Below are positions 1-6,000 of a stretch of 11,436 bases of DNA, piece after piece. The translations under genes and the position numbers were made by a program. The first letter of the stretch is position 1, and every line of letters begins with the position of its first letter. Source of the stretch: Candidatus Bipolaricaulota bacterium (GTDB lineage Bacteria; Bipolaricaulota; Bipolaricaulia; RBG-16-55-9); contig JALUUA010000137.1 in assembly GCA_027021605.1 (NCBI GenBank), positions 1-11,436 of the forward strand. The letters run 5' to 3'. The notes under the pieces are model-generated. The model saw only the letters and a program-made list of their open reading frames with translations. It ran no database searches and was not told the DNA's origin.

Positions 1-1
1 C

Positions 2-100
2 GCGGAGGCGTGGATCGAGGACGCGCTCAAGCACGGCGAGTCCATCCCCGAAGAGCATCCCAAGGGAAGCCCCATTGTCACCATAAACGTGCCCGGATAA
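2..100 (+). CDS. HicB-family antitoxin, C-terminal end (partial)
   Basis: Only the last 32 codons are present; the gene enters from the left edge and stops at TAA 98-100. The peptide contains AWIEDALKHGESIPEE and ends in VTINVPG. This matches the C-terminal part of the HicB/UPF0150 fold, in which a helix (usually A-x-x-W-I-E/x-A) leads into a G-x-x-I-P-x-P/E turn. HicB proteins are antitoxins that neutralise the HicA mRNA interferase, but many HicB-like proteins are orphans. A hicA partner would lie outside the window, so no toxin-antitoxin function can be asserted. The downstream gap and the convergent minus-strand genes show that this is the last gene of its unit. Confidence 0.6.
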   Translation, partial: AEAWIEDALKHGESIPEEHPKGSPIVTINVPG

Positions 101-140
101 TGGCCGTCCCCTATCCGCCCTCGATCTTGAGCCCTTTCCC

Positions 141-295
141 AAAAAAGAGAGCTTGGCGCTGGCGGCTGGGGATTGAGGTGGGAGAGGGTACAACCTACCA
201 CCGGCTACCAGGGTTTTTTCTCCGCCCGAGGACGCGGTTTAAGGCCGCAGGCCAAGCTCCCTTTCCCGGGGGTTGCGTTCGACCCCTAGGGAGGG
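141..295 (-). ncRNA. candidate structured small RNA, unknown family
   Basis: On the minus strand a TTGACA/TAGGGT pair (302-331) predicts a start near 295, and a T6 run at 146-141 could end the transcript. The two sides pair over long distance: 261-251 (GGGAGCTTGGC) with 157-147 (GCCAAGCTCTC), 11 bp with one G-U, then 248-244 (GCGGC) with 166-162 (GCCGC). Inside are two hairpins: CCGC/GCGG at 237-222, and a GGTGG-AGG/CCT-CCACC stem at 202-177. At the 5' end GGGG (286-283) can pair with either CCCC at 296-293 or CCCC at 272-269, giving two exclusive folds. No motif of tRNA, tmRNA, SRP RNA or RNase P was recognised. A 6S-like or riboswitch-like RNA, or a small inverted-repeat element, remains possible. 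Ends are approximate. Confidence 0.35.
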
Positions 296-301
296 GATTT
301 G

Positions 302-331
302 ACCCTAACACAGTCGGCGCGCCCCTGTCAA
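302..331 (-). promoter_or_regulatory. candidate minus-strand promoter for the 141-295 RNA
   Basis: The minus strand reads TTGACA at 331-326, an 18-base spacer, then TAGGGT at 307-302. The -35 is perfect; the -10 keeps only the TAnnnT positions. The site lies just beyond the stop of the DUF402-like gene and points into a gap with no minus-strand gene, so a transcript from it would be non-coding within this window. A single perfect -35 can occur by chance in a region of this size. Confidence 0.35.
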
Positions 332-341
332 GTATTCGGCA

Positions 342-860
342 TCACACTCGCCGGGCCCGCTCCACCCATTCCCGCAGCCGTTGGGGATCGAAAACCCCCT
401 CCCGCCGTTCCACCTGTTCTAGGACCTCGAAGACCCCTGTGCGCAGCCTCTCCTCGTCCTCGGGGCCCAGATCCGACTTCCCATCGGGGGAGTGCTCGAT
501 CAGCTCGTACTCGTAGTCCGGCTTGACTTGGATGTCGAGCCCCAGCAGCTCCAGCGTGAGCGTCTCCCGTGGGGGGTCCTCCCAGCGGGGCGGGCGGACC
601 ATCCGCACGTAATACTCTTGTAGCTTCCAGGCCCGATCGAAGAGCGCGGCCACCGCGTACGGCTTCCCCGCGTAGTAGAACTCCAGGGAGCGGTTCGGGA
701 TGGGGGCCTCCCGCCCGTCGGGCAGCTGCAGCGGCCGCTCCCAGTCCCCGGAGAGGACAAGCTCCCCCCTCCCGTGGGCCACGAGCCGGGCGGGCCAGGA
801 GAACTTGAGCCGCCCCCGGGCATCGCGGGCCTCGACGCGGATGCGGACACCGGCTTCCAC
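342..860 (-). CDS. DUF402-like protein (172 aa)
   Basis: Function is unknown. The protein is soluble, with no signal peptide or membrane segment. Residues 58-90 (SLEFYYAGKPYAV and EYYVRMVRPP) followed by 101-118 (LTLELLGLDIQVKPDY) resemble the DUF402/FomD-like barrel, in which an aromatic-Pro-Pro segment leads to a strand of the form L-x-LD-x-x-V-x-P. The C-terminal 40 residues are charged and helical, as in that family. The start is a GTG at 860-858. It follows the upstream gene's TGA (890-888) by 27 bases and is in the same reading frame, with no strong Shine-Dalgarno site visible, so translational coupling is likely. It is probably co-transcribed with the vWA/PKD gene. Some DUF402 proteins are nucleotide phosphatases, but the usual acidic metal-site residues could not be confirmed here. 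Confidence 0.55.
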   Translation of the reverse strand: MEAGVRIRVEARDARGRLKFSWPARLVAHGRGELVLSGDWERPLQLPDGREAPIPNRSLEFYYAGKPYAVAALFDRAWKLQEYYVRMVRPPRWEDPPRETLTLELLGLDIQVKPDYEYELIEHSPDGKSDLGPEDEERLRTGVFEVLEQVERREGVFDPQRLREWVERARRV

Positions 861-887
861 GGCTCGTTCGTTCGCCCGTTCGCCCGC

Positions 888-2957
888 TCAGAGGTCGGGG
901 TGCCGGGGGGCGAAGAGCCCGTCGGGGTTTACGATCCCCACCCAGACCGTAAGCCCGTAGAGGGTGGGGTGCCAAAACGCCAGCGGCGAGCCCTTGGAGT
1001 TCTTAAGCGGCGCGTTCTCCGCCGAGGCCGCGGCCTGCTCCGTCCCGTCCTCGAAGTGGGCGGACGCGGGATGGTCGGGCCAGTCCGCCACCTGGAAGAG
1101 GACGGCGTCAGAGTTGGTGGAGATAAAGCGCACCCCGGCCAGCCGCCACCCGGTGCCGTCCCGGTAGTAAAGCAGCACGGGCGGGCGGTCGTAGCTCGGC
1201 TCCCCTACTAAGAACTCCTCCTTGACGTAGTGCTGGCCCACGCCGTCGATGTAGTCGCCCACGCGGACGTAGCCCGCCTCCTCCGCGGCCTGGGGGCGCT
1301 CGTAGGCGGCGACGATCTTGGCCAGCGCGTTGATTTGAATAATGGCCTGGACGTCGGCGCTCGTGAGGCGATACTGCGTCCCGGGGATGAAGACGTCGGC
1401 GGCGAAGCGGGCGTTGGCGTCCCGGACCTCCTCGTCGGTGACGACCCCGTCGTCGATGTAGTAGTCCATCCACTCCGGGACGGTGGGGTCGCCCGCAAAG
1501 TCGGTGCTCACCGCGGCGCCGGCCTTGAGGCCCTCGGCGACGGTGACGGTCACCACGGCCTCCGCGGTCGCCCCCCGGTCGTCGGTGACCCGCAGGCGGA
1601 CGGTGTACTCCCCGGGGCTCCCGTAGGGGTGGCGGGCTTGGGGCCCTTCGGACTCGTAGTCGAAGGTCCCGTCGTTCGTCCAGTCCCACTCGTATTTCAC
1701 GATTTCCCCGTCGGGGTCCTGGGAGCCGGAGGCGTCGAAGCGGACCGCCTCGCCCATGACGGGCCCCTCCGGGGCGAACGTCAACGCGGCCGTGGGGGGC
1801 TCGTTGGCGGGCTCGGGCTGCGGGGCCTCGGGCTCCTCGGGCTCTTCGGGCTGCTCCCCGGGCTCCCCGGGGCCGGGGGGGCCGCCCGGCCCGCGTCCCA
1901 CCCGCACGGCGACCGCGGGCAGCTCGAGCGTCACGGGCCGCCCCTCGGGGTCGGTGTACTGCACCACGGAGGGCCACTGGTTAAGCCCGAAGGTCCCCTC
2001 CTCGAGGGCGCTGATCTCGTATTGGGCCTGCCAGCGCTGGCCCTCCAGCAGGAGGGGCACGTTCCACTGGAGCTGGGTGAGCTCGCGGCCCCGGCTGACG
2101 CTGGGCGGGTTCTCCAAAGCCTGCTCGAAGAGGATCCCGCCCGGGAGGGTCTCGGTGATGAGGATAAAGCGGGCCGCCACCTCGCGCTCCGCCCGGCGGA
2201 AGAGGTTCTCCAACACGTCCAAGCTGAAGCGGCCGAAGAAGGCGCCGCCCGTTCGGCGGGCCAGCTCGCTGAGGAGCTGGCGGCGGGCCGCGGGGCTCAG
2301 CCCGATGGGGTAGATCGGGATCTCGGCCTCCTGGGCCCGCTCGACCACGCTGAGGGGTTCGCGGCCCACGTTCTGCACCCCGTCCGTGGGCACGATCAAG
2401 AAGACGTGCGCCCCCTCCCGGCGCCCTTGGGCCAGCTCCTCCACGCCCAGGGCCAGGCCGTCCCCCAGGGCCGTCTGGACGCCGGGCTCTAGGCCCTCGA
2501 GCACCTCCAGGGCTTGGGCCTTGTCGTCCGTAAGCGAAAGCTCAACGCGGGCGGCCTCGGCGAACGAGACGATCCCCACCCGGTCGTCCTTGCTTAGATG
2601 CAGAATAAACGTGCGGGCGATCTCCCGAACCCGCTCGAAGTCGACGCTGGAGGAGCGGTCCAGCACGAGCATCAAATCGATGGGCTCCCCGTCGACCGCG
2701 GGGCCGACCAGGGCGAGCGTGACCGTCGCCCGGTCGGGGCTCCCCGTCCCGCGCACGACGATCTGCGCGGGGTTTACGCTCTGTTCGATCTCGACGGTGA
2801 TTGCCGCTTCCGTCGGGGGCTGCTGGGCGCTCACGCCCCCGTCCCAGCCCCAAAACGCCGCGATTCCGCCAAGCCAGATTCCCAACAAAAGAAGCCGTGC
2901 CGCGGCCTTCCCCGCCCTCTCCGGGTGCCGGTCCCTCTGCCGACTGCGCACGTCCAT
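888..2957 (-). CDS. exported vWA and PKD domain protein (689 aa)
   Basis: The N-terminus has basic residues, a hydrophobic stretch at about 20-37 and a likely signal-peptidase site after GVSA (residue 44), so the protein is predicted to be exported. Residues about 93-260 form a von Willebrand A domain. Its MIDAS motif DRSSS is at 100-104, with a conserved Thr at about 162 and a TDG loop at 191-193. A Pro/Glu/Gly linker (about 355-386) precedes a PKD domain (about 387-474), which shows the usual FDASGSQDPDG and YTVRLRVTDDRG signatures. The last 215 residues match no domain I can name. The ATG start sits directly after a purine-rich AAAGGGGGG, and the promoter at 3000-3029 fits this gene. The likely role is metal-dependent adhesion or protein binding at the cell surface; the ligand is unknown. 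Confidence 0.85.
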   Translation of the reverse strand: MDVRSRQRDRHPERAGKAAARLLLLGIWLGGIAAFWGWDGGVSAQQPPTEAAITVEIEQSVNPAQIVVRGTGSPDRATVTLALVGPAVDGEPIDLMLVLDRSSSVDFERVREIARTFILHLSKDDRVGIVSFAEAARVELSLTDDKAQALEVLEGLEPGVQTALGDGLALGVEELAQGRREGAHVFLIVPTDGVQNVGREPLSVVERAQEAEIPIYPIGLSPAARRQLLSELARRTGGAFFGRFSLDVLENLFRRAEREVAARFILITETLPGGILFEQALENPPSVSRGRELTQLQWNVPLLLEGQRWQAQYEISALEEGTFGLNQWPSVVQYTDPEGRPVTLELPAVAVRVGRGPGGPPGPGEPGEQPEEPEEPEAPQPEPANEPPTAALTFAPEGPVMGEAVRFDASGSQDPDGEIVKYEWDWTNDGTFDYESEGPQARHPYGSPGEYTVRLRVTDDRGATAEAVVTVTVAEGLKAGAAVSTDFAGDPTVPEWMDYYIDDGVVTDEEVRDANARFAADVFIPGTQYRLTSADVQAIIQINALAKIVAAYERPQAAEEAGYVRVGDYIDGVGQHYVKEEFLVGEPSYDRPPVLLYYRDGTGWRLAGVRFISTNSDAVLFQVADWPDHPASAHFEDGTEQAAASAENAPLKNSKGSPLAFWHPTLYGLTVWVGIVNPDGLFAPRHPDL

Positions 2958-2999
2958 CCCCCCTTTGGGAGCCCGCTGAGAAGCGGGCCGTTCGCTGCG

Positions 3000-3029
3000 A
3001 TTCTAGACCCCCAAGAGTTGCGGGGTCAA
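3000..3029 (-). promoter_or_regulatory. sigma-70-type promoter for the vWA/PKD gene
   Basis: The minus strand reads TTGACC (3029-3024), an 18-base spacer, then TAGAAT (3005-3000); each hexamer has five of six consensus bases. Transcription would start near 2993, leaving a leader of about 35 bases before the ATG at 2957. No other minus-strand promoter of comparable quality was seen in the 226-base divergent gap. Confidence 0.6.
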
Positions 3030-3114
3030 CCGCGCCTGACCGTCCCGGGGTAGACGCGCTTCCCCTCAGTGGGATCGCGGGGCCCACGACGGGGCTTCCG
3101 AAAGGGCCGAGGAG

Positions 3115-3131
3115 GCCCTATAATCTAGGGC
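3115..3131 (+). promoter_or_regulatory. -10-like TATAAT inside a small inverted repeat
   Basis: TATAAT at 3119-3124 is a perfect -10 hexamer for the plus-strand DUF4097 gene, placing a start near 3131 and a leader of about 53 bases. The -35 position is poor (TTCCGA at 3096-3101, spacer 17). The -10 is embedded in a perfect inverted repeat, GCCCTA-TAATC-TAGGGC, which could be an operator. In the leader, ACGAG is repeated three times in tandem (3151-3165). Confidence 0.4.
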
Positions 3132-3183
3132 GAAACGGCGGCAACGCCCGACGAGACGAGACGAGGGGAGGGGATGGGAGGCG

Positions 3184-3972
3184 GTGCGCGTGAGAACCGC
3201 AAACGCGGGCAGGGCGGGAGCCGCGCTCGCGCTGCTCCTGATGGCGCTGCTCGTCTCCGGGCAGTCGTGCACCACCCGCGTGGTGGAGGGCAGCCTGCGC
3301 TCCTCCGAGACGATCGAGCGGACGATCCCGTTTGCGGGCCGGGCCCACCTCTCGATCGAGAACCCCGCGGGCTCCATCGAGATCGAGGGCTGGGACCGGC
3401 CCGAAGTGGAGCTGGTCGCCACGAAGAGGGCCCGCACGGAGGGCGAGCTGCGCGAGATCGAGGTCGAGATCCGCGAGGTGCCTGAGGGCTTGGAGATCCG
3501 CTCCCGCCACTCCGAGCTCGTCTCCAAGTGGCTCGTGGACTACACGCTGAAGGTGCCCCGGGGCGTGGCGCTCTCCCTCGACCAGGGCGCGGGGGAGGTT
3601 CGCATTGCGGGCCATCGGGGATCGATCGAGGTCAAGCTGGGGGCCGGGGACCTCCGCCTCGAGGACGTCCGCGCGCCCCGGATCTCGCTCGACGTGGGCG
3701 CGGGGAACGTCGACGCCGTCGTTCGGGAATCTCAGCACATTGAGATCGACTTGGGGACGGGCAACCTGGATCTGCGCCTGCCCCCGGATGCGTCCTTCCG
3801 GGTCGACGCGGCCGTGGGCGTGGGGAACCTCACGATCGCGGGCTTCGAGACGATGGCCCTCCAAAAAGAGGGCTGGATCGCCCAGAGCGCGAAGGGCACC
3901 CTGGGCCGGGGCGAGGGGACGCTCACCCTCCGCGTGGGCGTCGGGGACGTCGACGTTAGACCCGCACAATAA
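3184..3972 (+). CDS. exported DUF4097-type beta-repeat protein (262 aa)
   Basis: A basic N-terminus and a hydrophobic segment (11-27, AGAALALLLMALLVSG) form a signal peptide. Cys29 follows it but the lipobox is poor (GQSC), so lipid anchoring is uncertain. From residue about 45 the chain is a series of beta strands with a repeating Gly-x-Gly turn: GAG 135-137, GAG 153-155, GAG 172-174, GTG 191-193, GVG 212-214 and GVG 252-254. The turns are spaced about 18-21 residues apart, with one double interval. This is the pattern of DUF4097/LiaG-like putative adhesin beta-helices. The start is GTG 3184 with GGGAGG just upstream; the ATG at 3174 is in another frame. The biochemical role is unknown. The gene is divergent from the vWA/PKD gene. 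Confidence 0.75.
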   Translation: MRVRTANAGRAGAALALLLMALLVSGQSCTTRVVEGSLRSSETIERTIPFAGRAHLSIENPAGSIEIEGWDRPEVELVATKRARTEGELREIEVEIREVPEGLEIRSRHSELVSKWLVDYTLKVPRGVALSLDQGAGEVRIAGHRGSIEVKLGAGDLRLEDVRAPRISLDVGAGNVDAVVRESQHIEIDLGTGNLDLRLPPDASFRVDAAVGVGNLTIAGFETMALQKEGWIAQSAKGTLGRGEGTLTLRVGVGDVDVRPAQ

Positions 3973-3990
3973 AAGACCTTCGGACCCGAT

Positions 3991-4019
3991 TTGCAAATGC
4001 GTCGCAGGTGTTATAGACT
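3991..4019 (+). promoter_or_regulatory. promoter and palindrome before the Fur-family gene
   Basis: TTGCAA (3991-3996), a 17-base spacer and TAGACT (4014-4019) form a plausible promoter, with four of six matches in each hexamer and a leader of about 12 bases. The -35 lies inside the perfect palindrome ATTTGCAAAT (3989-3998). Read on the minus strand this region is CGCATTTGCAAATC, close to CGCATTTGTGAAAATC in front of the iron importer (4653-4668). That suggests a shared operator and autoregulation. Confidence 0.4.
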
Positions 4020-4037
4020 GGGTACGGTGAGCGATCC

Positions 4038-4469
4038 ATGAGACCCCAAAAGGCGGAGAAGACGGACGAGGTGCAGGGGCTGCCGCGGATCACCAAGCAG
4101 CGGCGGGCGATCTTCGCCGCGCTGCAGGGCGACGCCTCTCACCCCACGGCGGAGGAGGTCTACTTGCGGGTCAAGGAGGAGCTGCCGCACATCAGCCTGG
4201 CGACCGTCTACCGGAACCTCAAGCTCCTGGCCCGCCAGGGCCTGATCCGCGAGATCTCGACGGGGGAAGGGCCGAACCGCTACGACTTCCGGACCCACGA
4301 GCACGCCCACTTCCAGTGCGATCGCTGCGGACGGATCCTCGACGTGGAGATGGGCCTCCCCCGGGAGCTCACCCGGGACCTCGAGCGCACGGGCTTCCGG
4401 GTCCGCAGCCACGAGCTGGTGCTGCACGGCCTCTGCCCGGACTGCGGGGCGGCTTCCTCCGCGGACTAG
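4038..4469 (+). CDS. Fur-superfamily metal-dependent repressor, PerR-like ligands (143 aa)
   Basis: This is a DNA-binding repressor of normal family length. The winged helix spans about 16-85, with the recognition helix in ATVYRNLKLLARQG (55-68). The structural zinc site is Cys94-x2-Cys97 and Cys133-x2-Cys136. The regulatory metal site can be read as His35, Asp83, His89, His91 and Asp102. The spacing equals that of the B. subtilis PerR ligands His37, Asp85, His91, His93 and Asp104, including Asp rather than Glu at position 83, which favours a PerR-like peroxide or iron sensor. The next genes encode an iron importer with a Fur-box-like promoter element, which favours an iron-responsive role. 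The subtype (Fur, PerR or Zur) therefore stays open. GGTGAG about 7 bases before the ATG serves as a ribosome-binding site. Confidence 0.9.
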   Translation: MRPQKAEKTDEVQGLPRITKQRRAIFAALQGDASHPTAEEVYLRVKEELPHISLATVYRNLKLLARQGLIREISTGEGPNRYDFRTHEHAHFQCDRCGRILDVEMGLPRELTRDLERTGFRVRSHELVLHGLCPDCGAASSAD

Positions 4470-4481
4470 CGGCCGATCCCC

Positions 4482-4504
4482 CCGAAGCGGGCGCGCCCGG
4501 TCGG
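4482..4504 (+). terminator. GC-rich hairpin after the Fur-family gene
   Basis: CCGA (4482-4485) pairs with TCGG (4501-4504) around the perfect 12-base palindrome CGGGCGCGCCCG (4488-4499). It begins 12 bases after the stop codon, as a terminator would. No clear T run follows (only CTTTTCC about 20 bases on), so it may be an attenuating or transcript-protecting hairpin rather than an intrinsic terminator. Confidence 0.35.
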
Positions 4505-4572
4505 CTCGCCTCCCCCCACGCTGCTTTTCCCCTCCCCCGATCCCCCTTTGGTCCCTCCCGTAAGCCCCCCTG

Positions 4573-4590
4573 ATGACTGATCTTCGTCAT
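4573..4590. repeat. 18-bp inverted repeat ATGAC-N8-GTCAT
   Basis: ATGAC (4573-4577) and GTCAT (4586-4590) flank TGATCTTC. It lies about 50 bases upstream of the Fur-box-like element, in a stretch of lower GC than its surroundings. It could be a regulator site, but there is only one copy and no match to a known operator is claimed. Confidence 0.25.
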
Positions 4591-4642
4591 AGACAAGCCA
4601 AGGACTTGCGTGCCGTTGCGGATCTGGGGGCGGGACTCACTT

Positions 4643-4661
4643 AATAATGATTCGCATTTGT
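4643..4661 (+). promoter_or_regulatory. Fur-box-like operator upstream of the iron importer
   Basis: The 19 bases AATAATGATTCGCATTTGT match the classical Fur box GATAATGATAATCATTATC at 12 of 19 positions, including the unbroken run ATAATGAT and the later CATT. The site ends 9 bases before the TTGACA of the importer promoter, so a bound repressor would touch the RNA polymerase site. The AT-rich composition stands out in this GC-rich window. Its right half (CGCATTTG) recurs in the Fur-family gene's own promoter. Confidence 0.5.
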
Positions 4662-4670
4662 GAAAATCTC

Positions 4671-4699
4671 TTGACAAAATCGGACCATTTTAGTAGCAT
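4671..4699 (+). promoter_or_regulatory. promoter of the iron importer operon
   Basis: A perfect -35 TTGACA (4671-4676), a 17-base spacer and TAGCAT (4694-4699, four of six) give a start near 4706. Within it AAAAT (4676-4680) and ATTTT (4687-4691) form a short inverted repeat across the spacer, a possible second protein-binding site. It is the best plus-strand promoter seen in the 444-base gap. Confidence 0.6.
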
Positions 4700-4705
4700 T
4701 TTCCC

Positions 4706-4913
4706 GTCGCGCCGCACGTGCGGAAGGGATGCGGACGACAGGCGATAAGAACAACCCGAAAGCAGAAAGGCTCAGCCCGAGGCGGTCTATCTCCCGAATC
4801 CCGAGCCGAGCCCTCTTCGCAGCGCGGGCAGTATAGCCGGGATTGGGGAAAAGATCAACACCCGTGACGGAGGGACCCCCGCGGTCGCTGGGCCTTCCGA
4901 GGGGGTAAGAGCG
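4706..4913 (+). promoter_or_regulatory. long structured 5' leader of the iron importer operon
   Basis: About 208 bases separate the predicted start from the ATG at 4914. The perfect palindrome CCGCACGTGCGG is at 4712-4723. A strong stem pairs 4793-4803 (CCCGAATCCCG) with 4838-4848 (CGGGATTGGGG), 10 of 11 bases. Near the start codon ACCCCC (4875-4880) can pair with GGGGGT (4901-4906), which is the only Shine-Dalgarno-like sequence. Alternatively CGGAGG (4868-4873) can pair with CCTTCCG (4893-4899, one bulge). The two crossing pairings exclude each other or make a pseudoknot, so a translational switch is possible. No known riboswitch class was recognised. A 35-codon frame (4729-4836, GGAAGGG directly before its ATG) lies inside and could be a leader peptide, but nothing else supports it. 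The rest of the 4470-4913 gap shows no gene. Confidence 0.4.
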
Positions 4914-5981
4914 ATGCAAAACCAAAACCGACGTCGAGTTTCCGTTGCCCTAAGGGCTCTCGTGCTGCTGGCCCTCGCGGTGCCGGTGGGATCCGGCGCG
5001 CTCCTCTCCGACCCGGGGGCGGGGGCACAGCCCGACCGCGGCGTGGTCAACGTCTACTCCGCCCGCCACTACGGCCAGATGGAGCCCGTCTTCGAGCGCT
5101 TCACCGAGGAGACGGGCATCGAGGTCCGCTTCACCTTCGGCAAGGACGCCGAGCTCCGCGAGCGCATCAAGGCAGAAGGGCGCTTTACCCTTGCGGACGT
5201 CTACATCGGGGTCGACGCCGGAAACCTCTGGATCGCCTCCCGGGAGGGGATCCTGCAGCCCATCCCCGGCGAGGTCGTGGCCCGGAACATCCCCGAGCAG
5301 TTCCGCGACCCCGAGGGCCGGTGGGCGGCCCTCACCCTGAGGCTCCGCACGATCGTCCATCGCCCCGATCGGGTGGGCCCCGAGGAGCTCTCGACCTACG
5401 AGGCGCTGGCGGACCCCCGGTGGCGGGGGCGGCTCTGCCTGCGACCGGCCACCAACGTCTACACCCAGTCGCTCGTGGCCGGCCTGATTGCGGCCCACGG
5501 GGTCGAGCGCGCGGAGGAGATCGTCCGCGGCTGGGTGGAGAACGCGCCCGCGGAGAACGTCATCGACAGCGACACCCGCATCACGCAGACCGTCGCCGCC
5601 GGCGGCTGCGACGTAGGGGTCGTCAACCATTACTACCTGGCCCGGCTCCTGAACGACGATCCCGACTTCCCCGTGCGGATCTTCTGGGCCAACCAGGGCG
5701 AGGGGGAGCGGGGGGTGCACGCCAACGTGAGCGGCGCAGGGCTCGTCAAGTACGCCCGCAACGTGGAGAACGCCATCGCCCTCATCGAGTGGCTCACCGA
5801 GGAGGCGGGCCAGCGACTCCTGGCCGACGGGAACTTCGAGTACCCGGCCAACCCGCGGGTCGAGCCCCACCCCCTGCTGCAGGGGTTCGGAGTCCCGCGG
5901 ATCGACCCGATCCCCGTCTGGCGGTACGGGGAGCTGCAAGCCGAGGCCATCGAGCTGATGAACCGTGTGGGCTACCCCTGA
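4914..5981 (+). CDS. fbpA: ferric-iron ABC transporter substrate-binding protein, FutA/FbpA type (355 aa)
   Basis: This is the periplasmic or extracellular iron-binding component that delivers Fe(III) to the permease encoded next. A Sec signal peptide with RRR at 6-8 and a hydrophobic core at 9-30 is probably cut near GAGA/QP (38-39); there is no lipobox Cys. The mature part opens with VVNVYSARHY, the hallmark of the FutA/FbpA family. Candidate iron ligands His52, Tyr53, Tyr183 (NVYTQS) and the Tyr240-Tyr241 pair (NHYYLARL) match the family pattern. ANVSGAGLVKYARN (270-283) and FEYPANP (308-314) are further family signatures. Length is typical. The ATG is preceded by GAGGGGG about 8 bases upstream, and a Fur-box-like site lies at 4643-4661. 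Other anions or metals are possible but iron is the best call. Confidence 0.9.
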   Translation: MQNQNRRRVSVALRALVLLALAVPVGSGALLSDPGAGAQPDRGVVNVYSARHYGQMEPVFERFTEETGIEVRFTFGKDAELRERIKAEGRFTLADVYIGVDAGNLWIASREGILQPIPGEVVARNIPEQFRDPEGRWAALTLRLRTIVHRPDRVGPEELSTYEALADPRWRGRLCLRPATNVYTQSLVAGLIAAHGVERAEEIVRGWVENAPAENVIDSDTRITQTVAAGGCDVGVVNHYYLARLLNDDPDFPVRIFWANQGEGERGVHANVSGAGLVKYARNVENAIALIEWLTEEAGQRLLADGNFEYPANPRVEPHPLLQGFGVPRIDPIPVWRYGELQAEAIELMNRVGYP

Positions 5982-6000
5982 GACGGCAGCGAAGGGCCTA

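Noticed and set aside
251..300. tRNA-like T-arm (GGGGGTTGCGTTCGACCCC)
   Set aside because: No acceptor, D-arm or anticodon stem can be placed at the required distances on either strand.
1800..1885. Direct repeats of CGGGCTC-like units
   Set aside because: They encode the Pro/Glu/Gly linker between the vWA and PKD domains; simple codon repetition explains them.
1230..2492. 420-codon plus-strand open frame opposite the vWA/PKD gene
   Set aside because: Low-complexity Gly/Leu/Val sequence opposite a gene with clear vWA and PKD motifs; an artefact of codon bias.
4729..4836. 35-codon open frame in the iron operon leader
   Set aside because: A purine-rich site precedes it, but it abuts the ATG and the peptide shows no recognisable feature. 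Kept only as a remark in the leader entry.
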